From Mycolicibacterium nivoides (GTDB taxonomy: Bacteria > Actinomycetota > Actinomycetes > Mycobacteriales > Mycobacteriaceae): a stretch of DNA of 64,000 nt. Shown here piece after piece: positions 1-9,561 of this stretch; the first letter of the stretch is position 1; every line of letters starts with the position of its first letter. The stretch spans positions 1,116,001-1,180,000 of the forward strand of contig NZ_CP034072.1 in the NCBI RefSeq assembly GCF_003855255.1. The letters run 5' to 3'. The notes beneath the pieces were generated by a model, which saw only the letters and a program-made list of their open reading frames with translations, was not told the DNA's origin and made no database searches. Both the position numbers and the translations under genes were made by a program.

Positions 1-1
1 C

Positions 2-1564
2 GAGGACGTGTTCGACGTGTGGTTCGACTCCGGGTCGATGCCGTACGCGCAGGTGCATTACCCGTTCGAGAACCAGGAGTGGTTCGACGGAATCGACGCC
101 GGCAATCAGGCCGACGGCACCGACGCGCATTTCCCCGGCGACTTCATCGTCGAGTACATCGGCCAGACCCGCGGCTGGTTCTACACCATGCACGTGCTGG
201 CCACCGCACTGTTCGACAAGCCCGCCTTCAAAACCTGTGTGGCGCACGGGATCGTGCTGGGCAACGACGGCCAGAAGATGAGCAAGTCGTTGCGCAACTA
301 CCCGGATGTCAGCGAGGTGTTCGACCGTGACGGGTCCGACGCCATGCGCTGGTTCCTGATGGCCTCGCCGATCCTGCGTGGTGGCAACCTGATCGTCACC
401 GAGCAGGGTATCCGCGAAGGCGTCCGGCAGGTGCTGCTGCCGTTCTGGAACGCCTACAGCTTCCTGGCGTTGTACGCGCCGAAGAAGGGCACTTGGCGGA
501 CCGACTCGGACAACGTGCTGGACCGCTACATCCTGGCCAAGTTGGCTCAGCTGCGTGACGATCTGACCATCTCGCTGGATACGTGCGACATCTCCGGGGC
601 ATGCGACGAACTGCGGCAGTTCACCGAGGCGTTGACGAACTGGTATGTGCGCCGGTCACGTTCGCGCTTCTGGGAGGAGGATGCCGACGCCATCGACACC
701 CTGCACACCGTCCTCGAGGTGGCGTGCAGGCTGGCCGCACCCCTGTTGCCGCTGGCGACCGAGGTGATGTGGCGGGGCCTGACCGGTGAGCGCTCGGTGC
801 ACCTGACCGACTGGCCCGAAGCCGATGTGCTGCCCAAGGACCCCGATCTGGTTGCCGCGATGGACCAGGTGCGCGAGGTGTGTTCGGTGGGTTCCTCGCT
901 GCGCAAGGCCAAGAAGCTGCGGGTGCGCCTGCCGTTGCCGAAACTGACTGTGGCATTGGACAACACGGTGAATCCGTCCTCGATCACCCCGTTCGCGGAC
1001 CTGATCGCCGACGAACTCAATGTCAAGGATGTCGAGTTGACCGACGACATCGACGCCTATGGCAAGTTCGACCTCGCGGTCAACGCCCGCGTCGCCGGTC
1101 CCCGGATCGGCAAGGACGTTCAGGCCGCGATCAAGGCCGTCAAGGCGGGGGAGGGTGTGGTCAATCCCGACGGCACGCTGACCGCCGGGCCGGTGGTGCT
1201 GCAACCGGAGGAGTACACCGCCAAACTGGTTGCCGCCGATCCGGAGTGGACCGCGGCCCTGCCCGACGGCGGGGGCCTCGTGGTGCTCGACGGCACGGTC
1301 ACCGAGGAATTGGAAGCCGAGGGCTGGGCCAAGGACCGCATCCGTGAACTGCAGGAACTGCGCAAGTCGACCGGCCTTGAGGTGTCCGACCGGATCGCGG
1401 TGCAGATCTCGGTTCCGGCTCAGTACGAGCCGTGGGCACGTACCCATCGAGATCTCATCGCCGGTGAAATCCTGGCCACCGGTTTCGAGTTCGTCGACGG
1501 GGCCGCGCTGCCGGAGGGCACGGTGATCGGGGACGGGGTGCGGGTCGCGATCGCCAAAGCGTGA
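2..1564 (+). CDS. ileS: Isoleucyl-tRNA synthetase, 3' part (5' end outside window)
   Basis: The reading frame is open from base 2, so the gene starts upstream of the window; about 520 C-terminal residues are present. The visible part begins in the class I catalytic core ([13 protein letters not shown], typical of IleS) and carries the KMSKS loop at bases 275-289. An anticodon-binding helical domain and a C-terminal region follow. The enzyme charges tRNA-Ile in the cytoplasm. An S4-domain gene lies on the opposite strand just downstream and then dinX, as in other mycobacteria. No frame disruption is seen. Confidence 0.96.
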   Translation, partial: EDVFDVWFDSGSMPYAQVHYPFENQEWFDGIDAGNQADGTDAHFPGDFIVEYIGQTRGWFYTMHVLATALFDKPAFKTCVAHGIVLGNDGQKMSKSLRNYPDVSEVFDRDGSDAMRWFLMASPILRGGNLIVTEQGIREGVRQVLLPFWNAYSFLALYAPKKGTWRTDSDNVLDRYILAKLAQLRDDLTISLDTCDISGACDELRQFTEALTNWYVRRSRSRFWEEDADAIDTLHTVLEVACRLAAPLLPLATEVMWRGLTGERSVHLTDWPEADVLPKDPDLVAAMDQVREVCSVGSSLRKAKKLRVRLPLPKLTVALDNTVNPSSITPFADLIADELNVKDVELTDDIDAYGKFDLAVNARVAGPRIGKDVQAAIKAVKAGEGVVNPDGTLTAGPVVLQPEEYTAKLVAADPEWTAALPDGGGLVVLDGTVTEELEAEGWAKDRIRELQELRKSTGLEVSDRIAVQISVPAQYEPWARTHRDLIAGEILATGFEFVDGAALPEGTVIGDGVRVAIAKA

Positions 1565-1574
1565 GGCGGCCCGA

Positions 1575-1793
1575 TCAGGCGCCGGTCACCCGGGCCGTGC
1601 GGTCCCCGAGCGAAACGGTGTCGCCTGGGCGTAGCTGCCGGCCGCGCCGGAGTTCGACCTCGCCGTTGACGCTGACCAGGCCGTCGGCGATGACGGACTT
1701 GGCGTCGGCGCCGCTGTCGATGAGGGATGCCAGCTTGAGGAACTGCCCGAGGCGAATCGACTCGTCCCTGATTGGTACGTCATCCGGCGTCAT
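1575..1793 (-). CDS. Small S4-domain RNA-binding protein
   Basis: A 72-residue protein that is almost entirely one S4 RNA-binding fold (RLGQFLKLASLIDSGADAKS, then VSVNGEVELRRGRQLRPGD). It resembles the free-standing YbcJ/YaaA-type S4 proteins, which bind structured RNA or assist ribosome assembly; its precise partner is unknown. It is transcribed divergently from dinX and convergently with ileS, leaving about 10 bases to the ileS stop. A minus-strand TAGCCT (1806 to 1801) about 7 bases before the ATG suggests a leaderless transcript. Confidence 0.8.
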   Translation of the reverse strand: MTPDDVPIRDESIRLGQFLKLASLIDSGADAKSVIADGLVSVNGEVELRRGRQLRPGDTVSLGDRTARVTGA

Positions 1794-1800
1794 GCAGGTC

Positions 1801-1818
1801 AGGCTAGCGCCATAGCAT
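1801..1818. promoter_or_regulatory. Back-to-back -10 elements of the S4 gene and dinX
   Basis: On the plus strand TAGCAT (1813-1818) ends 7 bases before the dinX ATG at 1826. On the minus strand TAGCCT (1806-1801) ends 7 bases before the S4-gene ATG at 1793. Both match TANNNT, and the spacing puts the transcription start on the start codon, as in mycobacterial leaderless promoters. No clear -35 box and no LexA box is visible. This is inferred from sequence only. Confidence 0.45.
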
Positions 1819-1825
1819 CACAACC

Positions 1826-3208
1826 ATGAACGGCGCCGAGGCCACGGGCGCGGGCGGACGCTGGGTCCTGCACCTCGACATGGATGCGTTCTTCGCCTCC
1901 GTCGAACAGCTGACCCGTCCCACCTTGCGCGGCAGGCCCGTGCTCGTCGGCGGTCTGGGCGGTCGCGGTGTGGTGGCCGGGGCCAGCTACGAGGCGCGCC
2001 GCTACGGCGCGCGCTCGGCGATGCCCATGCATCAGGCCCGCCGGCTCGTCGGTGCACCCGCGGTCGTGCTGCCGCCCCGCGGTGCCGTGTACGGCGTGGC
2101 CAGCAGGCGGGCGCTGGACACCGTGCGCAGCGTCGTACCGGTGCTCGAGCAGCTGTCCTTCGACGAGGCGTTCGGTGAGCCTGTTGAACTGGCCGGTGCT
2201 ACCGCGGCCGATGTCGAGGAGTTCTGCCAGCAGTTGCGGGCCAAGGTGCGTGAGCAGACCGGGCTGGTGGCCTCCGTGGGGGCCGGATCCGGAAAGCAGA
2301 TCGCCAAGATCGCCTCCGGGCTGGCCAAACCCGATGGGGTCCGGGTCGTCCGCCGCGACGAGGAGGCGCGGCTGCTCGACGGCCTACCGGTGCGCAAGTT
2401 GTGGGGGATCGGGCCGGTGGCCGAGGAGAAGCTGCACCGGCTCGGTATCGAGACGGTAGGTGCGTTGGCCGCGCTGTCGGATGCCGAGGCCGCCAGTGTG
2501 CTCGGCACGGCGGTCGGCGCTGCGCTGCATCGGCTGGCCCGCGGAATCGACGATCGCCCGGTGGCCGAGCGGGCCGAGGCCAAGCAGATCAGCGCCGAGT
2601 CGACATTTCCCGAGGACCTCACCACACTGCGTCAGCTTCAGGATGCGATCGGCCCGATCGGCGAACACGCGCACCGGCGCCTGGAGAAGGACGGCCGCGG
2701 CGCCCGTACCGTGACGGTCAAGCTGAAGAAATCCGACATGAGCACGCTGACCCGTTCTGCCACACTGGCTTACGCCACCACCGAGGCCGCCACCCTGATC
2801 GGTACCGCCCGCCGGCTCTTGCTCGACCCGGTTGAGATCGGTCCGATCCGGCTTGTGGGCGTGGGCTTTTCAGGACTGTCCGACAGCAGGCAGGAATCGT
2901 TGTTCCCGGACCTGGAACAGCTCGACGACATCTCCGACTCCCACCACCACAGCGCCGAGACAGCTCAGGTAACCCAGACCGGTTGGCGCATCGGCGATGA
3001 CGTGGCGCACCCCGAGCACGGCCACGGCTGGATCCAGGGCGCCGGACACGGGGTGATGACCGTACGGTTCGAGACCCGGGCCAGTGGACCGGGACTGGCC
3101 AGGACCTTCCCCGACGACACGCCCGGATTCCGTCGGGCCGACCCGGTCGCCAGCCTGGACTGGGGTGACTATCTCAGCGGATTGGCCGACTACCAGAGCA
3201 CGCCGTAG
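1826..3208 (+). CDS. dinX: DNA polymerase IV, Y family (DinX type)
   Basis: 460 residues. The Y-family palm motifs are intact: [13 protein letters not shown] near residue 16 and LSFDEAF near residue 112 supply the metal-binding acidic residues; a helix-hairpin-helix thumb ([18 protein letters not shown]) and little finger follow. A clamp-binding peptide QESLFPDL lies near residue 355. About 90 more residues follow it, forming an extra C-terminal domain ([18 protein letters not shown] region) absent from short DinB proteins. Length and position after ileS match mycobacterial DinX (Rv1537). Role: translesion or low-fidelity synthesis. No SOS box is visible upstream. The last 19 bases overlap the convergent gene. 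Confidence 0.93.
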   Translation: MNGAEATGAGGRWVLHLDMDAFFASVEQLTRPTLRGRPVLVGGLGGRGVVAGASYEARRYGARSAMPMHQARRLVGAPAVVLPPRGAVYGVASRRALDTVRSVVPVLEQLSFDEAFGEPVELAGATAADVEEFCQQLRAKVREQTGLVASVGAGSGKQIAKIASGLAKPDGVRVVRRDEEARLLDGLPVRKLWGIGPVAEEKLHRLGIETVGALAALSDAEAASVLGTAVGAALHRLARGIDDRPVAERAEAKQISAESTFPEDLTTLRQLQDAIGPIGEHAHRRLEKDGRGARTVTVKLKKSDMSTLTRSATLAYATTEAATLIGTARRLLLDPVEIGPIRLVGVGFSGLSDSRQESLFPDLEQLDDISDSHHHSAETAQVTQTGWRIGDDVAHPEHGHGWIQGAGHGVMTVRFETRASGPGLARTFPDDTPGFRRADPVASLDWGDYLSGLADYQSTP

Positions 3209-3657
3209 GTACTGCTGAGAATGAAGCCGTGCTCGCCGTATGTCTTGCACGTCACTGTGCCCTGATAGCCGACTCCGCAACTGGCGCCCCAGTTCTCCAG
3301 TCGGTGGCCCTCGGGCAGCACGTCGACGTCGCGGGTGAACGAGGCGGTGTCGGAGTGTCGGTAGGAGGCGGGCCCGCCGCTGTTGACGAAGATCTGGTTG
3401 CTGCCCGCCGGGGCATCGATCGGCACGGCGTCACATCCCACCGGACCGCCATTGGGGCCGATTCCGCAATGACGACCGTCCGGGGTCCGGAAGAATACGC
3501 CGTAGAAATCGGTGGGCGAGCTGTAGTGCCCCTCGGCGATGGGGTAGCTGTCGATCTGGTCGGCGCCCGGCGGTGGCTCGGCCGCGGCAGTGGGTAAGGG
3601 GCCCAGTGCCGACAGGCCGACCGCGGCAATTGCCATGATGAGGCGCATAGGGTCCAT
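3190..3657 (-). CDS. Secreted protein of unknown function, copy 1 of tandem pair
   Basis: 155 residues with a Sec signal peptide ([20 protein letters not shown], predicted cleavage after TAAA). The mature part has four to five cysteines ([29 protein letters not shown]) that could form disulfides, and ends in YGVLW. I do not recognise a named family with confidence; such small Cys-containing exported proteins are common in mycobacteria. The neighbouring gene at 3706-4173 is a clear paralogue of the same length. The stop overlaps the end of dinX by 19 bases (convergent). Confidence 0.8.
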   Translation of the reverse strand: MDPMRLIMAIAAVGLSALGPLPTAAAEPPPGADQIDSYPIAEGHYSSPTDFYGVFFRTPDGRHCGIGPNGGPVGCDAVPIDAPAGSNQIFVNSGGPASYRHSDTASFTRDVDVLPEGHRLENWGASCGVGYQGTVTCKTYGEHGFILSSTYGVLW

Positions 3658-3705
3658 TCAACCGATGTCGTCAACCCCCCGGCCGACCACCTGGGCGACA
3701 ACCGG

Positions 3706-4173
3706 TTACCAGAGCATGCCGGACGCGGTGTCCAGCGAAAAGCCATGCCGGCCCGACGTTTTGCAGATCACCGTGCCCTGCTCGCCGATACCGCAGCTGG
3801 CTCCCCAGTTCTCCAGCCGGTGTCCCACGGGCAGCACGTCGACATCATCGCGGGTGAAGGACGCGGTTCCGGAATATCGGTACGAGGCGGGTGCGCCGCT
3901 CTCGACGAAGGTCTGGTTGGTTCCTGCCGGCGCGTCCCCGGGTACCGCGTCGCAGCCGACCGGGCCCCGGTTGGGCCGGATCGCACAGAAGCGGCCGTCC
4001 GGCGTTCGGAAGAACATCCCGTAGAAGTCGGTGGGCGAGCTGTAGTTGCCCTCCGCGATGGGGTAGCCGTCGATCTCCTCGACGCCGGGTGGTGAGGGCA
4101 GAGCCAGCGCCGTCGGAAGCGGGCTGAGCACCAGTAGGCCGACGGCAGCCGCCGCCGAAATGTGGAAACGCAC
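3706..4173 (-). CDS. Secreted protein of unknown function, copy 2 of tandem pair
   Basis: 155 residues from a GTG at 4173; longer upstream starts run into ansA and add no signal sequence. The N-terminus is a hydrophobic signal peptide (VRFHISAAAAVGLLVLSP, cleavage near ALAL). It aligns along its whole length with the adjacent copy: shared blocks include [44 protein letters not shown] and a terminal VLW/MLW. A tandem duplication is the simplest explanation. The cysteine positions are conserved between copies. Function unknown. Confidence 0.8.
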   Translation of the reverse strand: MRFHISAAAAVGLLVLSPLPTALALPSPPGVEEIDGYPIAEGNYSSPTDFYGMFFRTPDGRFCAIRPNRGPVGCDAVPGDAPAGTNQTFVESGAPASYRYSGTASFTRDDVDVLPVGHRLENWGASCGIGEQGTVICKTSGRHGFSLDTASGMLW

Positions 4174-4195
4174 GTTCTCTATTGAACACAGCGCG

Positions 4196-5167
4196 TCAAC
4201 CCCAGGCTTCGATGACCTCGACAACCGGCCGAATGCCGGCCAATGCGGCCATCAGCAGGACTCGGGCCTGCGGTGGGCGCAGCCGGGGTAACACCACCGC
4301 GCCGGCATCGACGAGTTGCTGTCCCGGGCCGTACTGCGCGGCGACCGGGCCGTCGGGAACCCGGGTCGATATCGCGACCACCAGGCCGTCGCGGCAGTGC
4401 CTGCGGACCCCGTCGATCAATGCGGCCCCAGCATTGCCCGAGCCGACCGCCTCGACCACGATGCCCCGCGCTCCCGCCGCGACACAGGCGTCCAGAGCTG
4501 CGGCGTCAGCTCCCGGGTAGGCGGCGACGATGTCGACCCGGGGCGCTGAGGCCGCCGCGAACGCACCGAGAAAGGCACGCGCTTTCGCGGTGGTGAGCAC
4601 ACAACCGGCGTCGGTGACGGTTCCGAGTGCGGTGCCGGTGAAGGCGTCCAGATCGTGGGTATGACGCTTGCGCAGGCCCAGCGGTTGCCACACCGTGCCG
4701 GCGAAGCTGACCGCCACGCCCAGGTCCCTGGCCTGCGGGCCGGCCGCGACGGTGATGGCGTCCCGCAGGTTTCGCGGTCCGTCACTGTCGGGATCGTCCG
4801 CGCTGCGTTGCGACCCCGTGAGCACCACGGGCACTTTTCCGCCGTAGGTGAGGTCGAGCCACAGCGCGGTCTCCTCCATGGTGTCGGTTCCATGGGTGAT
4901 GACGACTCCGTCGGCGTGGTCCGCCGCGGCGCCGACCGCGCCTGCGATCCGGTCCCAGTCGGCGGGTGTCAGCAGTGCGCTGTCGGTCGCCATCGCGTCG
5001 ACGATGTCGACCTGCGCCGCAACGGCCATCCCGGCCGTCAGCTCAGCACCGGTGTGCGTCGGGCGTCTGATTCCGGCCTCGTCGGTGCTGGTCGAGATGG
5101 TGCCGCCGGTGGTGATGACGACGATGCGCCGGGGCGGGCGCGCGGGCAGCTTTGCGGGCTCCATCAC
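4196..5167 (-). CDS. ansA: L-asparaginase
   Basis: 323 residues. The N-terminal TTGGTIST motif supplies the nucleophilic threonine; the second signature [15 protein letters not shown] lies near residues 87-101, with the catalytic T-D pair in HGTDT. Residues of the lysine-containing region are also recognisable ([12 protein letters not shown]). The enzyme hydrolyses asparagine to aspartate and ammonia; in mycobacteria it contributes to nitrogen assimilation and ammonia release. Divergent from lspA across a 42-base gap. The ATG at 5164 is an alternative start one codon later. Confidence 0.93.
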   Translation of the reverse strand: MMEPAKLPARPPRRIVVITTGGTISTSTDEAGIRRPTHTGAELTAGMAVAAQVDIVDAMATDSALLTPADWDRIAGAVGAAADHADGVVITHGTDTMEETALWLDLTYGGKVPVVLTGSQRSADDPDSDGPRNLRDAITVAAGPQARDLGVAVSFAGTVWQPLGLRKRHTHDLDAFTGTALGTVTDAGCVLTTAKARAFLGAFAAASAPRVDIVAAYPGADAAALDACVAAGARGIVVEAVGSGNAGAALIDGVRRHCRDGLVVAISTRVPDGPVAAQYGPGQQLVDAGAVVLPRLRPPQARVLLMAALAGIRPVVEVIEAWG

Positions 5168-5209
5168 GGTGCAGATTGTCCCGCATCGACTGTTTGGGAT
5201 GATGGGAGA

Positions 5210-6004
5210 GTGACTGATGAAACGTCAGGCCCGGCGGAGCCGGTGACCGACGCAACCGGGGACACGAAATCGTCCTCCGTAACCGCTGCTCCGCCTCGGC
5301 GGCGGCTGCGTCTGCTGCTCACCGTTGCTGCTGTGGTGCTGTTCGTCGACGTGGTGACCAAGGTGCTTGCGGTCCGCCTGCTGACACCCGGCCAACCGGT
5401 GTCGATCATCGGTGACACCGTCACCTGGACGCTGGTGCGCAACTCCGGCGCGGCGTTCTCGATGGCAACCGGCTACACCTGGGTGCTGACCCTCATCGCC
5501 ACCGGCGTGGTGATCGGCATCGTCTGGATGGGCCGCCGGCTGGTCTCTCCGTGGTGGGCCATTGGCCTGGGCATGATCCTGGGCGGTGCGACCGGAAACC
5601 TGATCGACCGTTTCTTCCGTGCCCCCGGACCGCTGCGCGGCCATGTGGTGGACTTCTTCTCGGTCGGCTGGTGGCCGGTGTTCAACGTGGCCGATCCTGC
5701 GGTCGTGGGCGGCGCCATCCTGTTGGTGGCGTTGTCGCTGTTCGGCTTCGACTTTGACACCGTCGGCCGGCGCCAGCCGGGCGACGAGACTGCCGGGGTC
5801 GGCCGGCGCCAGCCGGGCGACGAGACTGCCGGGGTCGGCCGGCGCCAGCCGGGTGATCCCGAGCCGGAGAAGGTGAAGCGGGAACCAGCTGTCGCCGCAG
5901 ACGCTCAGGTCACCGACGCCGAGGCCGAGGAGGCCGGTGACGCCGCCCCGGTGACCCCGTCCGACGAGTCGAGCACGGTCGGTCGCCAGGCCGAGACGTC
6001 ATAG
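5210..6004 (+). CDS. lspA: Lipoprotein signal peptidase II with repeat-bearing C-terminal tail
   Basis: 264 residues from GTG 5210; TTGTCC (5176-5181) and GATGAT (5198-5203) are a plausible promoter. A charged cytoplasmic N-terminus of about 35 residues precedes four membrane segments. LspA signatures are present: RNSGAAFS near residue 78, [13 protein letters not shown] near 129 and [19 protein letters not shown] near 147-162; the Asp residues in NLID and NVAD are the catalytic pair. The enzyme cleaves prolipoproteins after diacylglyceryl transfer. After the last membrane segment comes a hydrophilic tail of about 80 residues with 2.7 copies of [12 protein letters not shown] followed by an acidic stretch, unlike minimal LspA. 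The stop overlaps the next start by one base. Confidence 0.94.
   Translation: MTDETSGPAEPVTDATGDTKSSSVTAAPPRRRLRLLLTVAAVVLFVDVVTKVLAVRLLTPGQPVSIIGDTVTWTLVRNSGAAFSMATGYTWVLTLIATGVVIGIVWMGRRLVSPWWAIGLGMILGGATGNLIDRFFRAPGPLRGHVVDFFSVGWWPVFNVADPAVVGGAILLVALSLFGFDFDTVGRRQPGDETAGVGRRQPGDETAGVGRRQPGDPEPEKVKREPAVAADAQVTDAEAEEAGDAAPVTPSDESSTVGRQAETS
5762..5854 (+). repeat. 36-bp in-frame tandem repeat in lspA 3' part
   Basis: Two identical 36-base units (5762-5797 and 5798-5833) and a partial third (from 5834) encode [12 protein letters not shown] twice and then VGRRQPGD. The unit is a multiple of three, so copy-number changes keep the frame open. It lies in the cytoplasmic tail after the last membrane segment, where length variation should be tolerated. 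Confidence 0.9.
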
Positions 6005-6927
6005 TGACGACCCGGTCGATGCCGGTGCCCGAGGGCCTGGCGGGAATGCGAGTCGACGCCGGGCTGGCCCGGCTGCTCGGGCTGTCGCGGACGGCTGTGG
6101 CGGCCATGGCCGAGGACGGCGGCGTCGACATCGACGGCGCCCCGGCCGCGAAGTCCGACAAACTCGTTGCCGGGTCCTGGCTGGAGGTCCGGCTGCCCGA
6201 AGCGCCTGCCCCCGTCGAGAACACCCCGGTCGACATCGAGGGCATGGACATCCTCTACGCCGATGACGACATCGTGGCGGTGGACAAGCCGCCCGGGGTG
6301 GCCGCACACGCCACGGTCGGCTGGCACGGCCCAACTGTGTTGGGGGGCCTTGCCGCCGCCGGATTCCGGATCAGCACCTCGGGCATTCACGAACGCCAGG
6401 GCATCGTGCACCGACTCGATGTCGGCACTTCCGGCGTCATGGTGGTGGCGCTGTCCGAGCGGGCATACACGGTGCTCAAGCGGGCGTTCAAGCAGCGCAC
6501 CGTGGAAAAGCGCTATCACGCGCTGGTGCAGGGGCACCCGGATCCTTCGAGTGGGACCATCGATGCCCCGATCGGGCGGCACCGGGGTCACGACTGGAAG
6601 TTCGCGGTCGTCGAGGGTGGCCGGCACAGCGTCACCCATTACGACACCGTCGAGGCGTTCCAGGCCGCCAGTCTGCTCGACATCGAGCTGGAGACCGGCC
6701 GGACCCATCAGATCCGCGTGCACTTCGCTGCGCTGCATCACCCGTGTTGCGGCGACATGACCTACGGTGCGGATCCCACGTTGGCGAAAAAGCTTGGGCT
6801 GGAACGTCAGTGGTTGCATGCCCGGTCCCTGGCCTTCGCCCATCCGGCTGACGGCCGGCGCATCGAGATCACCAGCCCTTATCCGGCCGACCTGCAAGCC
6901 GCCCTCGACGTCCTGCGCCGCCACTAG
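6004..6927 (+). CDS. RluA-family pseudouridine synthase
   Basis: 307 residues. An N-terminal S4-like domain (residues 10-60) precedes the RluA catalytic domain. The catalytic motif HRLDVGTSG lies near residues 137-145 with its aspartate, and the later [11 protein letters not shown] motif is present. It isomerises uridines in large-subunit rRNA (RluD-like); the exact target cannot be read from sequence. The start GTG overlaps the lspA stop by one base, indicating translational coupling. The lspA-rluD pair is conserved in mycobacteria (Rv1539-Rv1540). Confidence 0.92.
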   Translation: MTTRSMPVPEGLAGMRVDAGLARLLGLSRTAVAAMAEDGGVDIDGAPAAKSDKLVAGSWLEVRLPEAPAPVENTPVDIEGMDILYADDDIVAVDKPPGVAAHATVGWHGPTVLGGLAAAGFRISTSGIHERQGIVHRLDVGTSGVMVVALSERAYTVLKRAFKQRTVEKRYHALVQGHPDPSSGTIDAPIGRHRGHDWKFAVVEGGRHSVTHYDTVEAFQAASLLDIELETGRTHQIRVHFAALHHPCCGDMTYGADPTLAKKLGLERQWLHARSLAFAHPADGRRIEITSPYPADLQAALDVLRRH

Positions 6928-6929
6928 CC

Positions 6930-7877
6930 GTGGGTGGTCAGGCCCCGTCGCAACGAGCCGCCGCAGGCCGCTCAGGGGTGCTGTACGGGGCAGGTGCCTA
7001 CATCTGGTGGGGACTGTGCCCCGGTTTCTTCCTGTTGTTGCTGCCCGCGGGGGCGCCGGAGGTGCTGGCCCACCGCATCGTGTGGAGCGCGCTGTTCCTG
7101 CTGCTGGTGCTGGCGGTGGCGCGGCGGCTCGGTGATTTACGCCGGTTGACCCTGCGGACCTGGCTTCAACTGCTGGCGGCCTCCGTCCTCATCGCGATCA
7201 ACTGGGGGACATACATCTACGCCGTCACCACCGGTCACGTCGTGGACGCAGCGCTGGGCTATTTCATCAACCCGTTGGTGAGCGTGCTGCTGGGCGTGCT
7301 GGTGTTCCGCGAACGGATCAACCGATGGCAGGCGACGGCGTTGGTGCTCGCGCTCATCGCGGTGGCGATCCTGACCGCCGAACTGGGCGCACCGCCCTAC
7401 ATCGCGGTCATCCTCGCGCTGTCCTTCGGGGTGTACGGCCTGGTCAAGAAAGTCGTGCAGGCCGACCCGCGGGTGAGCGTGGCTGTAGAAACGCTGCTGG
7501 CCCTTCCGTTTGCCGCGGGCTACGTGATCACCCTGGAGGTGCTGGGCCGGGGCAACTTCCTCAACCACGGCCCCTGGCACGCGGCGCTGCTGCTGCTCGC
7601 CGGACCCGTCACCGCCGTGCCGTTGCTGCTGTTCGCCGCGGCCGCACAGCGGCTTCCCATGGTGACATTGGGCCTGCTGTTCTATCTCAACCCGGGCCTG
7701 CAGATGGCCTGGGGTGTGTTCATCGGTCATGAGCCGATGCCGCCGGGCCGATGGGTCGGCTTCGCCCTGATCTGGGTGGCGCTGGTGATCATGACGGTCA
7801 GTGCACTGCGCAGAAAGCCGGCGGATTCGTCGGCCGAGATTGTCGATCAGGTAGAACCGGAATCGTCATCACGGTGA
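6930..7877 (+). CDS. rarD: EamA-family permease, RarD type
   Basis: 315 residues with about ten hydrophobic helices in two EamA repeats. The start region (GVLYGAGAYIWWGLCPGFF) and the middle (LGYFINPLVSVLLGVLVFRE) match the RarD branch of the drug/metabolite transporter superfamily. The substrate is not known for most members. GTG 6930 begins 2 bases after the preceding stop, so it is probably co-transcribed with lspA and the pseudouridine synthase. Confidence 0.85.
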   Translation: MGGQAPSQRAAAGRSGVLYGAGAYIWWGLCPGFFLLLLPAGAPEVLAHRIVWSALFLLLVLAVARRLGDLRRLTLRTWLQLLAASVLIAINWGTYIYAVTTGHVVDAALGYFINPLVSVLLGVLVFRERINRWQATALVLALIAVAILTAELGAPPYIAVILALSFGVYGLVKKVVQADPRVSVAVETLLALPFAAGYVITLEVLGRGNFLNHGPWHAALLLLAGPVTAVPLLLFAAAAQRLPMVTLGLLFYLNPGLQMAWGVFIGHEPMPPGRWVGFALIWVALVIMTVSALRRKPADSSAEIVDQVEPESSSR

Positions 7878-7907
7878 CAGGCTGGAATCGACAACCAGGA
7901 GGACACC

Positions 7908-8285
7908 GTGCAGTACTGCCTACTCATGCACTACCAGGAGGGACCGGAGGCGGGTCTGAGCGAGGAGGACATGAAGCCGGCCCAGGCCGCTTTCGCCCGC
8001 TATGCCGACGACCTGGATGCGGCCGGCGTGCTCATCGGCACACAGGTACTCCAATCGGCGTCGGCCACCACGACCTACACCGCACGCACCGGCACCGCCG
8101 AGATCCAGGACGGGCCCTTCGCTGAAACCAGGGAACGGTTAGGTGGAGTGTTCGTCATCGACGTTCCCGACCTCGACGCGGCGTTGGCCTGGGCCGAGAA
8201 GTGCCCCGCCGCGGCCTGGGGTTCGATCGAGATCAGGCCCGTCGCAGTGACCTACGGCCGGGGCCGGGGCTGGTACACGCCCTGA
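7908..8285 (+). CDS. YCII-related DGPF-domain protein
   Basis: 125 residues. The DGPF signature (EIQDGPFAETRERLGG) lies near residues 63-78, and the protein starts MQYCLLMHYQEGPE as DGPF/YCII proteins do. It is a ferredoxin-like fold whose biochemical role is not established. DGPF genes typically sit directly before an ECF sigma factor of the ECF42 type with a C-terminal helical-repeat domain, which is what follows here. An AGGAGG ribosome-binding site lies about 7 bases before the GTG. Confidence 0.88.
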   Translation: MQYCLLMHYQEGPEAGLSEEDMKPAQAAFARYADDLDAAGVLIGTQVLQSASATTTYTARTGTAEIQDGPFAETRERLGGVFVIDVPDLDAALAWAEKCPAAAWGSIEIRPVAVTYGRGRGWYTP

Positions 8286-9529
8286 ACACGCCCGCCGGGG
8301 AGCGGCTCACGCAGGTGGTCGGCCGGTCCTATGGCCGGCTGCTTGCGCTGCTGGCCGCGCAGTGCCGCGACATCACCGCCGCCGAGGACGCGTTGGCCGA
8401 CGCGATGGAACGCGCCCTGCAGCGCTGGCCGCGCGACGGCGTCCCGGGCAATCCCGAGGCGTGGTTGCTGACCGTGGCGCGAAATCGGCTGCGGGACACG
8501 TGGAAATCGCCGGCTCATCGGTTGAGCGGGCCCTGGACCGAAGACCGCGACGTCGCCGAGGAGGTGACTGAACCCGCCGCGATTCCTGACCGTCGGCTTG
8601 AGCTCATGCTCGTGTGCGCACACCCGGCGATCTCCGCCGACATCCGTACCCCGTTGATGTTGCAGACGGTGCTGGGCGTGGACGCGGCCGCGATCGCCGC
8701 GGCATTCGCCGTCGCACCCGTCACCATGGCCCAGCGGCTGGTGCGGGCCAAGAAGCGCATCCGGGACACGGGAATCCCGTTCACCCTGCCCGAGCGCACC
8801 GACCTCGCCGCACGACTCCCCGAGGTGCTCGAAGCGGTCTACGGCGCATATTCGATCGACTGGTTGTCGGTACCGCAACGGCCGGCCATCGAATCACTGT
8901 CGTCGGAGGCCCTGCACCTGGCCATGGTGCTCGTCGAGTTGCTGCCCGAGGAGCCGGAGGTGCTCGGCCTGGCGGCGTTGATGTGCCTGTGTGAGGCGCG
9001 GCGCCCGGCCCGCCTCGATCGGGACGGCACCTTCGTCGCGTTGGACGACCAGGACCGTAGCCGGTGGGACGCCGGGCTGTACGCACGAGGGGAACGGCTG
9101 CTCGCCCGGGCCCACGGCTTCGGGCGGCCGGGCCGGTTCCAGTACGAGGCCGCGATTCAATCGGTGCACTGTGCCGACGGCGTTGAGCGTCATGCGCTGC
9201 GAAAGTTGTATCGGGCACTGATGCGGGTGGGTCCGTCATTGGGCGCCGCTGTGGCCCTGGCTGCGTTGGACGGCGAAATCGACGGGGCCGACGCGGGATT
9301 GCGCGCCCTCGACACGATCACGGACCGGGCCGCCGAGAGGTTTCAGCCCGCGTGGGTCACGCGCGGCCATCTCCTCGGCGAGGCAGGACGCGTCGATGAG
9401 GCCGCGGCGGCATATCGCCGGGCCATCCAACTGACCGCCGATGATTCGGTGCGGGCCTACCTGAACGAGCGGGTGCGGAGTCTGACGTCGGCCGGCCCGA
9501 TTGACGGCATTAGCGACACCCCTTTTTGA
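8201..9529 (+). CDS. ECF sigma factor, ECF42-like, with C-terminal helical-repeat domain
   Basis: Up to 442 residues. The sigma-2 region (AEDALADAMERALQRWPRDG, then PEAWLLTVARNRLRD) and sigma-4 region (MLQTVLGVDAAAIAAAFAVA, then MAQRLVRAKKRIRDTGIPF) are clear. A C-terminal extension of about 230 residues with alanine-rich, TPR-like helices follows, as in ECF42 proteins. The usual regulators of this class include a DGPF partner, encoded just upstream. The start is uncertain: GTG 8201 overlaps the DGPF gene by 85 bases and adds non-conserved residues; conserved sequence begins near GTG 8315. Confidence 0.87.
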   Translation: MPRRGLGFDRDQARRSDLRPGPGLVHALNTPAGERLTQVVGRSYGRLLALLAAQCRDITAAEDALADAMERALQRWPRDGVPGNPEAWLLTVARNRLRDTWKSPAHRLSGPWTEDRDVAEEVTEPAAIPDRRLELMLVCAHPAISADIRTPLMLQTVLGVDAAAIAAAFAVAPVTMAQRLVRAKKRIRDTGIPFTLPERTDLAARLPEVLEAVYGAYSIDWLSVPQRPAIESLSSEALHLAMVLVELLPEEPEVLGLAALMCLCEARRPARLDRDGTFVALDDQDRSRWDAGLYARGERLLARAHGFGRPGRFQYEAAIQSVHCADGVERHALRKLYRALMRVGPSLGAAVALAALDGEIDGADAGLRALDTITDRAAERFQPAWVTRGHLLGEAGRVDEAAAAYRRAIQLTADDSVRAYLNERVRSLTSAGPIDGISDTPF

Positions 9530-9559
9530 CCTTGATTCAGCAATGACTTAGTGTTTGCT
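9526..9559 (+). promoter_or_regulatory. Leaderless promoter and possible auto-operator of the TetR gene
   Basis: TTGACC (9526-9531), a 17-base spacer and TAGTGT (9549-9554) precede the ATG at 9562 by 7 bases, a good -35/-10 pair with transcription starting at the start codon. An inverted pair AGCAA (9539-9543) and TTGCT (9555-9559) spans the -10 region and could be the binding site of the TetR protein itself. Confidence 0.5.
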
Positions 9560-9561
9560 AG

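Noticed and set aside
1794..1825. Possible SOS box in front of the Y-family polymerase gene
   Set aside because: No TCGAAC-N4-GTTCGA or near match is present, so LexA control of dinX is not supported here.
4655..5209. Long 5' extension of lspA across ansA
   Set aside because: It is antisense to the conserved asparaginase; GTG 5210 has a promoter-like region just upstream and gives the expected cytoplasmic N-terminus.
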